In this document: one piece after another, positions 32,381 through 41,297 of the stretch
Layout of the letters: each line of letters starts with the position of its first letter
How positions within the stretch are numbered: the first letter of the stretch is position 1
Translations under genes and position numbers: made by a program
NCBI RefSeq assembly: GCF_008629655.1
Contig: NZ_VWSG01000002.1
Location: 1 to 64,000 of the forward strand
Length of the DNA: 64,000 nucleotides
Direction of reading: 5' to 3'
From: Paenimyroides baculatum
GTDB lineage: Bacteria > Bacteroidota > Bacteroidia > Flavobacteriales > Flavobacteriaceae
Notes under the pieces: model-generated
What the model was told of the DNA's origin: nothing
Seen by the model: only the letters and a program-made list of their open reading frames with translations
Database searches by the model: none

Positions 32381-33589
32381 TTAGTCAAAATTAACCGCAA
32401 TCTGGTTTTGAAGCAGATCTGCCATTGTTTCACGCTTTCTAATTAAATGAACAGCATCGTTGTAAACCAAAACTTCTGCTGGTTTAAAGCGCGAATTGTA
32501 GTTAGATGTCATTGAGAAACAGTAAGCTCCTGCATTGTGGAAACACAGAATATCGCCTTCACTAATTTCTGCAATTTTACGATTGCTTGCAAAAGTATCG
32601 GTTTCACAAATGTACCCTACAACCGAATAAAAACGCTGTTTTCCATCGGCATTTGAAATATTTGTGATATGATGATACGAATTGTAAAACATTGGACGTA
32701 TTAAATGGTTAAAACCAGAATCAACACCAGCAAAAACAGTTGATGTTGTTTGCTTAACCACGTTTACTTTAGCTAAAAAATAACCAGCTTGTGAAACTAA
32801 AAACTTACCAGGTTCAAAAACCAAAGTCAAATTTTTACCATAATCTTTACAAAATTCATTGAAACGAACCGTTAATTTCTCGCCTAATTCTTCAATATCA
32901 GTTTCTAAATCTCCGTCTTTGTAAGGAACTTTAAAACCACTTCCGAAATCAATAAAATCAAGGTTTTTGAATTGTTTAGCTGTTTCAAACAAAATTTCAG
33001 ACGCATATAAAAACACTTCAATATCTAAAATATCAGAACCTGTATGCATGTGAATTCCGTTAACTTTCATTTTAGTATTTTCGATAATTCTTAAAATATG
33101 TGGTGTTTGATGAACTGAAATTCCGAATTTACTATCGATATGACCAACTGAAATATTGCTGTTTCCACCTGCCATTACATGCGGATTGATACGTACACAA
33201 ACCGGAATATTCGGATGTTTTGCACCAAACTGTTCTAAAATCGAAAGATTGTCAATATTAATGTGAACACCTAATTTTACTGCTTCTTCAATTTCTTCTA
33301 ACGAAACACCATTCGGTGTAAACATGATATCATCTGGAGAAAAACCTGCTTCTAATCCTAATAAAACTTCCTGTATAGATACGGTGTCTAACCCACTGCC
33401 CTTCTTCTTCAACAACTTTAAAACGGAAATGTTGGTTAATGCTTTAGCCGCATAATTGATTTTTAATTTTTTTACCTGTTTAAACGCGTCTTGTAAACGT
33501 TGAAATTGATTTTCAATTGTGTTACCGTCATAAACATACACCGGACAGCCATATTGCTGTGCAATGTTTAATAATAAATTTGTATCCAT
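32381..33589 (-). CDS. lysA: Diaminopimelate decarboxylase LysA
   Basis: LysA makes L-lysine from meso-diaminopimelate. The 402-residue protein is a fold-III PLP enzyme with Schiff-base Lys49 in INYAAKALTN. It has HTGSDI and the glycine-rich DFGSGFKVPY for phosphate binding, EPGKFLV, and the substrate-binding end VGYICETDTFASNRKI with GAYCFSMTSNYNSRFKP. It belongs to the same fold as arginine and carboxynorspermidine decarboxylases, but CETDTFA and overall layout favour LysA. It is a single gene; a long AT-rich leader precedes it. Confidence 0.92.
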   Translation of the reverse strand: MDTNLLLNIAQQYGCPVYVYDGNTIENQFQRLQDAFKQVKKLKINYAAKALTNISVLKLLKKKGSGLDTVSIQEVLLGLEAGFSPDDIMFTPNGVSLEEIEEAVKLGVHINIDNLSILEQFGAKHPNIPVCVRINPHVMAGGNSNISVGHIDSKFGISVHQTPHILRIIENTKMKVNGIHMHTGSDILDIEVFLYASEILFETAKQFKNLDFIDFGSGFKVPYKDGDLETDIEELGEKLTVRFNEFCKDYGKNLTLVFEPGKFLVSQAGYFLAKVNVVKQTTSTVFAGVDSGFNHLIRPMFYNSYHHITNISNADGKQRFYSVVGYICETDTFASNRKIAEISEGDILCFHNAGAYCFSMTSNYNSRFKPAEVLVYNDAVHLIRKRETMADLLQNQIAVNFD

Positions 33590-33708
33590 TTTTTTTAAAT
33601 TGTTGTTGAAGATGCAAATTTATAATTATTAACGAAAAACGGCGTTTTTTAGAAATATTATTTAAAAATTAATGTAAGATTTATTTTAATTGAAAAATCT
33701 GCAACTAT

Positions 33709-34206
33709 TTATGGTTTTACAGATTTTAAAAAGTTTAGTACTTTTGCTTCGTTATAACCTTTACCTTCTTCTAAACTTCCACTTTCTTGAACTTTTAAAA
33801 CTTTACCGTTGCTGTTTAGAATAATAAAGAACGGATAACCCAATTTATCGCCATTTGGAGCATATTTTTTAAATACTGATTCATTTTTGTTTTCTTTAGA
33901 AAAATTTAAATGATAGTATAAAAAATTGCTGTTCAGCTCTTTTTTTACTTTAGTATTTGTTTTAATGAAATCGTTAAAGAGTAAGCACCAACTGCACCAG
34001 TTTCCACCAGCTTGTAGAATAACATTTTTCTTTTCTTTTTTAGCTTGTTTTACTAAAGCATCAATTTTTTGTTGGGCATTATCGTTTGGATTGTATGGTT
34101 TTTCTAATGCTTTTTTTTCGGAAACTGTATTGTTTGTTTGGGCTGTTACATCAATTGAATTAAAAAGAAATCCGATAAAAAGAAAGGAAAATATATAGTT
34201 TTTCAT
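33709..34206 (-). CDS. Exported thioredoxin-like protein
   Basis: The 165-residue protein has a signal peptide (about 1-22, ending VTAQ) and a thioredoxin-fold domain with redox motif WCSWC (Cys71, Cys74). FKKYAPNGDKLGYPFFIILN contains the cis-Pro loop. SW between the Cys is unlike DsbA or TrxA and resembles the thioredoxin_7/DUF255-like group of Bacteroidota. It probably reduces periplasmic disulfides; the substrate is unknown. Single gene. Confidence 0.85.
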   Translation of the reverse strand: MKNYIFSFLFIGFLFNSIDVTAQTNNTVSEKKALEKPYNPNDNAQQKIDALVKQAKKEKKNVILQAGGNWCSWCLLFNDFIKTNTKVKKELNSNFLYYHLNFSKENKNESVFKKYAPNGDKLGYPFFIILNSNGKVLKVQESGSLEEGKGYNEAKVLNFLKSVKP

Positions 34207-34251
34207 TGTTTAATAATTTTGATCTAAATTACTAATTATTTTTAAATGAAA

Positions 34252-34989
34252 TCACTTACTAATCCATTCTTTAAACGCCTGAACCTTTTCTCTGCTTACA
34301 ATAATTTCTTCTTCTTTATAATTATTCAAGGTGATTTTTAAGCGTGAATTGCTGTAAATACTTATTTCTTTTATCGCTTTTAGGTTGATGATGAATTGAC
34401 GGTTCACTCTAAAAAAATATTCTGTATTCATTTCTTTTTCAATAGTTTCCATACTATCATCTAAACTAAAAGATCTATTCTCAACCGTTGTTAAAAAACT
34501 ACTTTTAAAGGCACTGTAAAAACATTCAATATCGTTAACATCGATAATTTTTATGATGTTTCCGGTTTTAACAACAAATCGCTTTTTAAAATTACTGCTG
34601 TAAACATTGTTTAAACTTTGCTGATTAAAAATATTTTTATTCTGGAACGATAAAAACTTTTCAATAGCTGCTTTTAGTTCATTTTCATCAATTGGTTTCA
34701 GCAAATAATCAATACTATTCAACTTAAACGCCTTTAAGGCATATTCATCATAAGCAGTTGTGAAGATAACCGAACTTTTAATTTCTACCTGTTCAAAAAT
34801 TTCAAACGATAAACCGTCAGACAATTGAATATCGACCAAAACCAAATCTGGATGTTCGTTTGATAAAAACCATTCGATACTTTCTGTTACCGACGATAAC
34901 ACGGCAATAACTTCACAATTCAAGTTTTCAACCTTACGTTTTAACAAGCGCGCAGCCGGTTTTTCGTCTTCAATAATTATAATTTTCAT
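34252..34989 (-). CDS. LytTR-family response regulator
   Basis: The 245-residue protein has a receiver domain with acidic pair ED (residues 7-8), phosphoacceptor Asp53 (LVLVDIQLSDG) and the switch KPID. A LytTR DNA-binding domain follows from about 140 (RFVVKTGNIIKIIDVNDIEC, YFFRVNRQFIINLKAIKEIS). The LytTR fold binds 9-12 bp direct repeats. It overlaps the stop of the upstream 2TM gene (TAATG) and is the last gene of a minus-strand operon with its kinase, so the pair is a classical LytS/LytR-type system. The target is unknown; no obvious LytTR direct repeat was seen in the operon's own promoter. Confidence 0.9.
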   Translation of the reverse strand: MKIIIIEDEKPAARLLKRKVENLNCEVIAVLSSVTESIEWFLSNEHPDLVLVDIQLSDGLSFEIFEQVEIKSSVIFTTAYDEYALKAFKLNSIDYLLKPIDENELKAAIEKFLSFQNKNIFNQQSLNNVYSSNFKKRFVVKTGNIIKIIDVNDIECFYSAFKSSFLTTVENRSFSLDDSMETIEKEMNTEYFFRVNRQFIINLKAIKEISIYSNSRLKITLNNYKEEEIIVSREKVQAFKEWISK

Positions 34990-35288
34990 TACTGTTTATT
35001 TTTAAAAGCATTTCGTTCTTCGTCCATATACTGCTTAATTTTTCGATTTTCCCAATCTTTATTCAAAAACGGAATAAAATTAAAGGTGTTAGCTGCATGT
35101 GAAAACAAGCCTATTCCCCAGCCTATTAACGGAAATAAAAACCAATAATTACCATCATTATTTATTAAAGTAATGATTATAAAAAAGGAATTTACACAAA
35201 TATAAACGATTAAATGTACGTAGAATTCCTTTACTTTTTTAACACGTTTTTTTGCTTTTAAAAGCTCTAACTGATTATAATTTTCCAT
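34989..35288 (-). CDS. Small 2TM-domain protein within the kinase operon
   Basis: The 99-residue protein has a basic start (LLKAKKRVKKVKEFYVHLIV), two membrane helices joined by NDGNYW, and the end FLNKDWENRKIKQYMDEER. The 2TM domain (PF13239 type) is known from Bacteroidota as a short membrane protein and as an end domain of LytS-like kinases. Here both occur in one operon: the upstream kinase ends with the same domain (KEFYV at the start, NFLKNWENKMIN at the end). It overlaps the kinase gene by 14 bases and the regulator by one, so expression is tightly coupled. It may interact with the kinase's own 2TM domain. Confidence 0.85.
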   Translation of the reverse strand: MENYNQLELLKAKKRVKKVKEFYVHLIVYICVNSFFIIITLINNDGNYWFLFPLIGWGIGLFSHAANTFNFIPFLNKDWENRKIKQYMDEERNAFKNKQ

Positions 35289-36591
35289 GATTTCTGTTTT
35301 TATTAATTTGTTTGTTAATCATTTTGTTTTCCCAATTCTTCAAGAAATTTATCGTTTTTATTCCGTTTATAAAAAGTGCAAAAAGCATAAATAAAACTAT
35401 TGCTAACGACCATTTATAGTGCGGTAAATAGAAAAAGTTTAATACAATGGCTAAAGGAATTACAATTACAGCGGCAAAAACGGTTACATAAAATTCTTTT
35501 AACTGATACATTTTATCATAAGCATTGTTGAAAATTTCTTCTGTGAACTGATCTTCCTGAAAAGTATATAACGATTCGCCTGAAATTAGCGGAAGTTTTA
35601 CAATATAATGCTTATCAGTTTGTTGGATATTGATTTCTAAATTGGAAACCAAATTGTAACGCTGAATAATATTTTGCAAGCCAATTCCGGTAGATTTTTC
35701 AAAAGTCTGCTTTTTTTGATAAGAATTTTGAACAACAAGATAATTTTCTTCTTTAAAAATATCAATCCGTAATGGTTTTTGGTCTGATATAATATTGTGT
35801 TTAATGGTATTTTCTAACAAGAGCTGTAAACTTAAAGGGACAATTCTAAAATCGTTAATATCGATATCTGTTTGAAAATTGATGATAATGGCATCTTCAA
35901 ATCGCATTTTTAAAAGAGAAACGTACAACTTTGCAAAGTTCAGCTCTTCTTCAACCGAAATTAAATTTTTATCTTTCTGATCTAAAACATAGCGGTAAAT
36001 CTTTGAAAGTGCTACGGTAAATTCCTGTGCTTTTTTTGGATTTTCTTCAATTAATGAACTTAAAACATTCAAGGAATTAAACAAAAAATGCGGATCTAAC
36101 TGATTTTTCAAAGTTTCAAACGAAGCAGTTGCTTTTACGGCAATATCTTTTTGCTGGGTAACTTCAATCTTTTCTTTTCTACGAATCAATAAAACAATAT
36201 ATACTGTTGTTGAAATGGTCATTGAAAACCACAACATAAACGTTGAATTATTCTTTACAAACGTAAATGCTTCGGCAACAGAATTGTTTACAATTACTAA
36301 ATATCCTAAAAACTCTAACAACAAAACAACTACAGCGGTAAGAATGTTTACTAAAATTCCACCTACCACAAAATTTTCTAAACTTTTCTTCCGTTTTAAA
36401 TAATAGTCGGACAATACCAACGTATTTGCAAGGTAAATTCCAAATGTGTAGGTGAACACATTTAAAAACTGCTTTAAATAACCAAGGCTGTTAAATTGTT
36501 TAGTGTATTCAAAATTAATTGCTAAAACAATAACGTAGCATATGACTAATATTATTGAAAACTGTTTTAGGTGTCTTAAAAAATCTTTCAT
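35275..36591 (-). CDS. LytS-like sensor histidine kinase with a C-terminal 2TM domain
   Basis: The 438-residue protein has four membrane helices (about 12-135). The HisKA_7TM/His_kinase domain contains LKNQLDPHFLFNSLNVLSSL (phosphoacceptor His168). A HATPase_c-like part follows (LQLLLENTIKHNI, STGIGLQNIIQRYNL). Unusually, the last 75 residues form a second membrane domain: a 2TM domain (KEFYVTVFAAVIVIPLAIVL, IVLFMLFALFINGIKTINFL, NWENKMINKQINKNR). The catalytic core thus lies between two membrane anchors. Its regulator is the gene at 34252. It begins three bases after the stop of the DUF2306-like gene. Confidence 0.88.
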   Translation of the reverse strand: MKDFLRHLKQFSIILVICYVIVLAINFEYTKQFNSLGYLKQFLNVFTYTFGIYLANTLVLSDYYLKRKKSLENFVVGGILVNILTAVVVLLLEFLGYLVIVNNSVAEAFTFVKNNSTFMLWFSMTISTTVYIVLLIRRKEKIEVTQQKDIAVKATASFETLKNQLDPHFLFNSLNVLSSLIEENPKKAQEFTVALSKIYRYVLDQKDKNLISVEEELNFAKLYVSLLKMRFEDAIIINFQTDIDINDFRIVPLSLQLLLENTIKHNIISDQKPLRIDIFKEENYLVVQNSYQKKQTFEKSTGIGLQNIIQRYNLVSNLEINIQQTDKHYIVKLPLISGESLYTFQEDQFTEEIFNNAYDKMYQLKEFYVTVFAAVIVIPLAIVLNFFYLPHYKWSLAIVLFMLFALFINGIKTINFLKNWENKMINKQINKNRNHGKL

Positions 36592-36594
36592 AAT

Positions 36595-37242
36595 TTAAAT
36601 TTTTACGGTTTTCATTTTTCTTGTCCAAAATATAATATAAGGTATTCCCAACAACGTAGGTAACAACCAAACAACCAGATTACTAATGCTTAAACCTGCT
36701 ACAATAAAGGCGGTTACCGATGTTATAAATGCGCCAACCATTCTGCCAACATGGCTTACAATTGCTACTTTATTATTTGTTGCAAACTCTTTAAAAGCTT
36801 TAAAATCGCGATACGTCATAAGCAAACCAATACTGCCGAAAAAGAAATAAAGTGTCCATAAATTGTTATCTTTCAGTAAGCAGATCGTTCCAAAAATCAT
36901 CATTAAAACGGCAATAGCAAACATAATGTACGAAATGCTTTTATCAAGGGCGTCGGCTTTGCTTTTAATCGAAACTTTTAACGTCAACGCTCTGTTTCCT
37001 GCCAAAACCATGTAAATTGTAAAAATTCCTATTAAAAAAAGAAACATATTTTCATGACCTGGAAAGCTTGCTACAATTAATGACAGCAAACTGCTAGTTA
37101 TCATACCAACCGAAAATATCTTTCCCCACAGCTTGTGTACTTTTCCGCCTTTGCGAACTAAAATACTTATAACACCTGCTATTAAACCTAATCCGCCAAA
37201 AAAAGCGTGAATGTAAATAAGTGTTTTTATAAAATCTTCCAT
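36595..37242 (-). CDS. DUF2306-like integral membrane protein
   Basis: The 215-residue protein has six or seven membrane helices. IHAFFGGLGLIAGVISILVR with GGKVHKLWGKIF is the start of DUF2306-type and related proteins; the conserved His residues in helix 1 and 2 and in VSHVGRMVGAF could bind a haem or ion. Function is unknown. It is the first gene of the operon with the LytS/2TM/LytTR system (gap of three bases), so it may be the sensor partner or a target. Confidence 0.7.
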   Translation of the reverse strand: MEDFIKTLIYIHAFFGGLGLIAGVISILVRKGGKVHKLWGKIFSVGMITSSLLSLIVASFPGHENMFLFLIGIFTIYMVLAGNRALTLKVSIKSKADALDKSISYIMFAIAVLMMIFGTICLLKDNNLWTLYFFFGSIGLLMTYRDFKAFKEFATNNKVAIVSHVGRMVGAFITSVTAFIVAGLSISNLVVWLLPTLLGIPYIIFWTRKMKTVKI

Positions 37243-37398
37243 TGTTGTTTTTAATTATTAAGTCAAAAGTAATGCAAGATTATTCACGTAAAAACTAAAA
37301 GTCGCCGAACTGTCGATTTTACCTTCCCAACCGTAAATTTTACCTTCATAAACAAAAAAAAGAAAAATTAAAACCCAAAAAAAATCAATATTAAATAG

Positions 37399-37406
37399 TA
37401 AATTTG
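37399..37406 (+). promoter_or_regulatory. -7 element of the pRiA4b ORF3-like gene
   Basis: TAAATTTG matches TAnnTTTG and lies 18 bases ahead of the ATG at 37425. It covers an in-frame TTG at 37404, which is therefore unlikely to be the start. Confidence 0.6.
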
Positions 37407-37424
37407 CTATCAAATATAATAATC

Positions 37425-37973
37425 ATGGTTTACAAATTTCGCGTTATTTTAGATGCTGAAGATGATGTTTTAAGAGACATTGCCATTAAAGATACAGATA
37501 CTTTAGAAGATTTGCACAACACTATTATCAATGCTTTCGGGTTTGATGGTACGGAAGGTGGATCGTTCTTTTTGTGCGATGACAATTGGGAACAACAAGA
37601 TGAAATTATGTTGTTTGATATGGGCGATGTTCCGGGTGAACACAAAATAATGAGCGATTTTAAACTGAACGATCTGTTGTATGAAGATCAAACCAAAATT
37701 CTTTATATCTATGATCCGTTTGTAAATTGGACGTTCTTTGTAGAATTGGCTGCGATTGAAAGTGAAGACGATTCGGAAGAAAAAGAATTGCCTGCACTGC
37801 TTTTTGCACATGGAATTTTACCAGAAGATGCACCTGTTAAAAATTTTGATGATCCGATTTCGAAAGATGATATCTACGGAGATTTTGATGATGATTACGA
37901 TGAAGAAGATTTTGATATGTTTGACGGCGATGAAGGTTTTAGCGAATATGATTATGATGATAACAATTACTAA
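37425..37973 (+). CDS. Plasmid pRiA4b ORF-3-like protein with an acidic tail
   Basis: The product is 182 residues from ATG 37425. The PRiA4_ORF3 domain (about 1-140) has VYKFRVILDAEDDVLRDIAI, TLEDLHNTIINAFGF, FFLCDDNWEQQDEI, FKLNDLLYEDQTKILYIYDP and NWTFFVELAAIES, the family's usual marks. The last 50 residues are extremely acidic (DDDYDEEDFDMFDGDEG). The function of this domain is unknown; it was first seen on plasmids and near IS elements, but flavobacteria carry chromosomal copies. Single gene followed by a REP-like repeat. Confidence 0.85.
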   Translation: MVYKFRVILDAEDDVLRDIAIKDTDTLEDLHNTIINAFGFDGTEGGSFFLCDDNWEQQDEIMLFDMGDVPGEHKIMSDFKLNDLLYEDQTKILYIYDPFVNWTFFVELAAIESEDDSEEKELPALLFAHGILPEDAPVKNFDDPISKDDIYGDFDDDYDEEDFDMFDGDEGFSEYDYDDNNY

Positions 37974-37979
37974 ATAAGA

Positions 37980-38056
37980 GTTGTCATTCTGAATGAAACA
38001 AAGTGAAATGAAGAATCTCATCAATCAGATTCCTCCTCTGTCAATCACGACAAATA
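37980..38056. repeat. REP-like intergenic palindromic repeat
   Basis: TTGTCATTCTGAATGAAACA begins it and CACGACAA closes it, with GAATCT/AGATTC arms and the strings AAGAATCTCATCA and CAGATTCCTC inside. The wording TCATTCTGA..GAATCTCAT is typical of the REP-like repeats spread between genes in many Bacteroidota. A related one lies at 48715-48800. Confidence 0.5.
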
Positions 38057-38076
38057 ATAACATAAAAATTAATTAA

Positions 38077-38103
38077 AAGAAAGCCAAACGGTTTTCTTTT
38101 TTT
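38077..38103 (+). terminator. Possible terminator between the ORF3-like gene and ndpA
   Basis: AAAAGAAAGCC and GGTTTTCTTTT pair with one mismatch around AAAC and are followed by T6. Confidence 0.45.
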
Positions 38104-38125
38104 ACCTATAAACAGTACAAACGCT

Positions 38126-39184
38126 ATGATTAATTTATTTAATACGCAGATAGAATCTTTGTCTATTCACCGAGTTGGAAATAAAAGCCGTGCCGAAGCT
38201 ATTTTTCTGTCTGAAAATACTTTTAATGTAAACGACGAAATTACGCCACTTTTAAAAGAATATTTTTTTAAGCCTTTTCGCGAAAAAGAAGAAAACTATT
38301 ATCAATTTGCACACGATGTTGATTTAGATTATAACGACATGTTTAATTTTGCAAACGAAATTTTTGCAAACCCAAGCAGTGCTCACGAAGTTTCAAAGAA
38401 AATTACCAAACATTTATACGAACAATCAAACCATCCGCATATTAAAAACGGTGAGGTTTACGTGACTTATTTAACGCATATCACTATTGATAACAATCCG
38501 GTTGATGCGATTGGTATTTTTAAAAGCGAATTAAAGTCTGATTTTTTACAGTTCGAAGAAAACAACAGCAACCTGGAAATGGTGCTTCAGCAAGGAATTA
38601 ATCTGAATAAGTTAGATAAAGGCTGTATTATTTTCAATTACAAAAAAGAAGAAGGCTACAAAATTTTAACTATTGACAGTAACCGTTACGATGCGCGTTA
38701 TTGGTTGGAACATTTTTTATCGGTTGATGCTTTTCAGGATGAAAACTTTATGACCAAAAAATACTTGAAATTTGTTCAGGATTTTGCTAAAGATGTGGTT
38801 TTACCTGCCGAAGATAAAAAAGAAGAGGTGATGTTTATGAACCGATCTGTAAATTATTTTGCGAAGAATGACGAGTTTGAAGAGCAGAATTTTATTAACG
38901 ATGTAATTGATAATCCTGATTTACAAGCCGAGTTTAAAAACTATAAAACAGATCGTGCCGAAAAATACAGTATTGAAGATGTATCTAACTTCCCAATTGC
39001 AAACAACGCGGTTTCTGATGTTCGTAAAAAAATTAAAAACGTTATTAATTTAGATACCAACGTACAAATTAAGTTAGATTTCATTAATCCGGAATCAGCC
39101 GAAAAATATATTGAAAAAGGCTGGGACGAAGAAAAACAAATGTATTACTACCTTGTTTATTTTAATAAAGAACAAAAATCGTAA
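38126..39184 (+). CDS. Nucleoid-associated protein (NdpA/YejK family)
   Basis: The 352-residue protein matches the NA37/YejK family. The N-terminal part has INLFNTQIESLSIHRVGNKS, followed by NVNDEITPLLKEYFFKPFRE, SDFLQFEENNSNLEMVLQQG and INLNKLDKGCIIFNYKKEEG. The C-terminal half has SNRYDARYWLEHFLSVDAFQ, then NVINLDTNVQIKLDFINPES. YejK associates with the nucleoid in E. coli, and some homologues inhibit other enzymes; the precise role is unknown. It stands alone, ending at a strong terminator. Confidence 0.85.
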   Translation: MINLFNTQIESLSIHRVGNKSRAEAIFLSENTFNVNDEITPLLKEYFFKPFREKEENYYQFAHDVDLDYNDMFNFANEIFANPSSAHEVSKKITKHLYEQSNHPHIKNGEVYVTYLTHITIDNNPVDAIGIFKSELKSDFLQFEENNSNLEMVLQQGINLNKLDKGCIIFNYKKEEGYKILTIDSNRYDARYWLEHFLSVDAFQDENFMTKKYLKFVQDFAKDVVLPAEDKKEEVMFMNRSVNYFAKNDEFEEQNFINDVIDNPDLQAEFKNYKTDRAEKYSIEDVSNFPIANNAVSDVRKKIKNVINLDTNVQIKLDFINPESAEKYIEKGWDEEKQMYYYLVYFNKEQKS

Positions 39185-39199
39185 TGTCGATTTTAAATA

Positions 39200-39228
39200 A
39201 AAAAATCTTCCATTTGGAAGATTTTTTT
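39200..39228. terminator. Bidirectional terminator between ndpA and the HMA protein gene
   Basis: AAAAAATCTTCC and GGAAGATTTTTT form a 12-bp stem with a 4-base loop and T runs on both strands. Confidence 0.9.
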
Positions 39229-39230
39229 AT

Positions 39231-39581
39231 TTATGCTTTGCAACAACCGTCTAGGTTTTCGTAAGCTATTGGGTCGGCTTTTATTTCGTCGGCATCAAAA
39301 CCTAATTTCGAAATTGCCGTTTTAATGTCTTGCAAATTTGTTTTTTTAGGATTGAAATAAACCGTAATAGTTTCTTTTTCCTCATCTAACTCGTACATTT
39401 TTACACCTTTTACTTTCAGCATTTCTGTCTGAAACATTTTTCCGCAGGTTTCGCACGCTTTGCAATGATCGCAAACAATGTTTGTTTTAATGACAGCTTT
39501 TTCTGATTTTTTGTTTTGTGCACTCACAACAGTTGTAAATGCAATAAACAACACAACTAATAAAGCTTTTAAATTTTTCAT
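39231..39581 (-). CDS. Exported heavy-metal-associated (HMA) domain protein
   Basis: The 116-residue protein has a signal peptide (1-21, ending VVSAQ) and a copper-chaperone-like HMA domain. In place of the usual MxCxxC it has CDHCKACETCGKM with four Cys; the rest (VKGVKMYELDEEKETITVYF, TAISKLGFDADEI) is a normal HMA fold. The C-terminus DGCCKA adds a Cys pair. It is likely a periplasmic metal-binding or sensing protein for Cu, Hg or a similar metal. Adjacent to the nitroreductase gene on the same strand (15-base gap). Confidence 0.8.
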   Translation of the reverse strand: MKNLKALLVVLFIAFTTVVSAQNKKSEKAVIKTNIVCDHCKACETCGKMFQTEMLKVKGVKMYELDEEKETITVYFNPKKTNLQDIKTAISKLGFDADEIKADPIAYENLDGCCKA

Positions 39582-39596
39582 AATTCAGGTTTTAAA

Positions 39597-40229
39597 TTAA
39601 TCAATACAGGTAATCATATCGGTAGCTGTTTTTCTTACCTTCTTTAATTCTGCCTGCCAGTCGTTTTCGGCATCGCGGTAACCAATCGGTAAAATAACAA
39701 CGCTTTTTAATCCTTTTTCTTCTAAATTCAACAGTTTGTCAACTTCGTGGTTAATAAAACCCTCCATTGGTATCGAATCTACTTCTAAAGCTCCGGCTTC
39801 GGTCAATGCCATTCCCAAAGCAATATAAACCTGTCGGGAAGCATGCTCAAACTGATGTTCTAACGACATAGATGTTAACTGCTTGGTAACGTTATTTTTG
39901 TAATTATCAGAAAAACCTTTAGGCAAATCGCGCTCTTTTTCGTAATAATCAAAATAATAATTTATTCTGTTAATATCATAATAATTCCAAGCGGCAAAAA
40001 TCACCAAATGCGAGCAGTCTGTTAATTGCGTTTGGTTAAAAGCTAATGCCTTAATTTTTTCTTTTAATGCCTGATTGGTAATTACAATCATTTCAAAGGG
40101 CTGTAAACCGGAAGACGTTGGTGCCAATCGCGCCGCTTCTAAAATACTGTTTACCTTATCTTGAGAAACTTTTTCGCCGTTCATTTTTTTGGTAGCGTAA
40201 CGCCACTGCAATGCGGGAATAATACTCAT
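39597..40229 (-). CDS. Nitroreductase-family flavoprotein
   Basis: FMN- and NAD(P)H-dependent reductases of this family act on nitro and quinone compounds. The 210-residue protein has the expected ALQWRYATKKMNGEKVSQDK start (R-R/K-S/A-T type FMN contact), ILEAARLAPTSSGLQPFEMI, VFAAWNYYDIN and GALEVDSIPMEGF with a late Lys/Arg-rich end. It is close to NfsB/YdgI-type enzymes. The exact substrate is unknown. It is upstream of the HMA gene and could share its transcript. Confidence 0.88.
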   Translation of the reverse strand: MSIIPALQWRYATKKMNGEKVSQDKVNSILEAARLAPTSSGLQPFEMIVITNQALKEKIKALAFNQTQLTDCSHLVIFAAWNYYDINRINYYFDYYEKERDLPKGFSDNYKNNVTKQLTSMSLEHQFEHASRQVYIALGMALTEAGALEVDSIPMEGFINHEVDKLLNLEEKGLKSVVILPIGYRDAENDWQAELKKVRKTATDMITCID

Positions 40230-40322
40230 AATTTTATTTTTATGATTACCATAACTTTACTATTCTTCAGTTCTAGTTTTTATAAGTTAAATTCTCGACA
40301 AACTCGAACTGACGATAATAAA

Positions 40323-41279
40323 TTATTTTTTATACGATGCTAAAAAAGCATTTACATTTGTTTCGATACGTTCCTGAATGTTTGAAACATCGGCTTTTTC
40401 GAATTTCTCACCAATGATATTTTCGTATAATTCAATATATCTGTCTGAAACTGTTTCAATGTATTCATCTGTCATTTCAGGAATCTGCTGACCATATTTC
40501 CCTTGAAAACCGTTTGAAATTAACCACTGACGTACAAACTCTTTTGATAATTGTTTTTGAGCTTCGTTATTATTCTGACGTTCTTGGTATCCTTCTGCAT
40601 AAAAATAACGAGAAGAATCCGGCGTGTGAATTTCATCAATCAATACAATTTTACCGTCTTTTGTTTTACCGAATTCGTATTTTGTATCAACCAAAATCAA
40701 TCCGCGTGATGCTGCAATTTCAGTTCCACGCTGATATAAAGCATGCGTGTATTTTTCCAGCACTTCGTAATCTTCTTTAGAAAGAATTCCTTGTGCTAAA
40801 ATTTCTTCTTTAGAAATATCTTCATCATGCGTTCCAACAGCAGCTTTGGTAGTTGGAGTAATAATTGGCGTTGGAAATTTATCGTTTTCCTTCATGCCGG
40901 CAGGCATTTCAATTCCGCATAAAACACGTTTTCCATCAGCATATTCACGAGCCGCATGACCCGATAAATAGCCGCGGATAACCATTTCTACTTTAAAAGG
41001 ATCGCACAAATAGCCAACAGCTACGTTAGGATCTGGATTTGCGACCAACCAGTTTGGAACAATATCTTGAGTTAAATGCATGAATTTAGATGCAATTTGA
41101 TTTAAGATTTGTCCTTTATATGGAATTCCTTTTGGCATAATTACATCAAAAGCCGATAAACGGTCAGTTGCAATCATCACCAATAAATCGTCGTTAATAT
41201 TATAAACTTCGCGTACTTTTCCTTTGTAAACAGATTTTTGACCCGGAAAATTAAAGTTAGAAGAAGTTATGGTTTTCAT
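40323..41279 (-). CDS. purC: SAICAR synthase PurC (long form)
   Basis: PurC ligates L-Asp to CAIR (ATP-dependent) in purine synthesis. The 318-residue protein resembles the long yeast Ade1 type rather than the ~240-residue E. coli type. [75 protein letters not shown] and [10 protein letters not shown] are diagnostic. It stands alone; no purine riboswitch was recognised ahead of it. The 93-base gap to the nitroreductase is empty. Confidence 0.95.
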   Translation of the reverse strand: MKTITSSNFNFPGQKSVYKGKVREVYNINDDLLVMIATDRLSAFDVIMPKGIPYKGQILNQIASKFMHLTQDIVPNWLVANPDPNVAVGYLCDPFKVEMVIRGYLSGHAAREYADGKRVLCGIEMPAGMKENDKFPTPIITPTTKAAVGTHDEDISKEEILAQGILSKEDYEVLEKYTHALYQRGTEIAASRGLILVDTKYEFGKTKDGKIVLIDEIHTPDSSRYFYAEGYQERQNNNEAQKQLSKEFVRQWLISNGFQGKYGQQIPEMTDEYIETVSDRYIELYENIIGEKFEKADVSNIQERIETNVNAFLASYKK

Positions 41280-41297
41280 TATAATGTTGTGTTTGTT

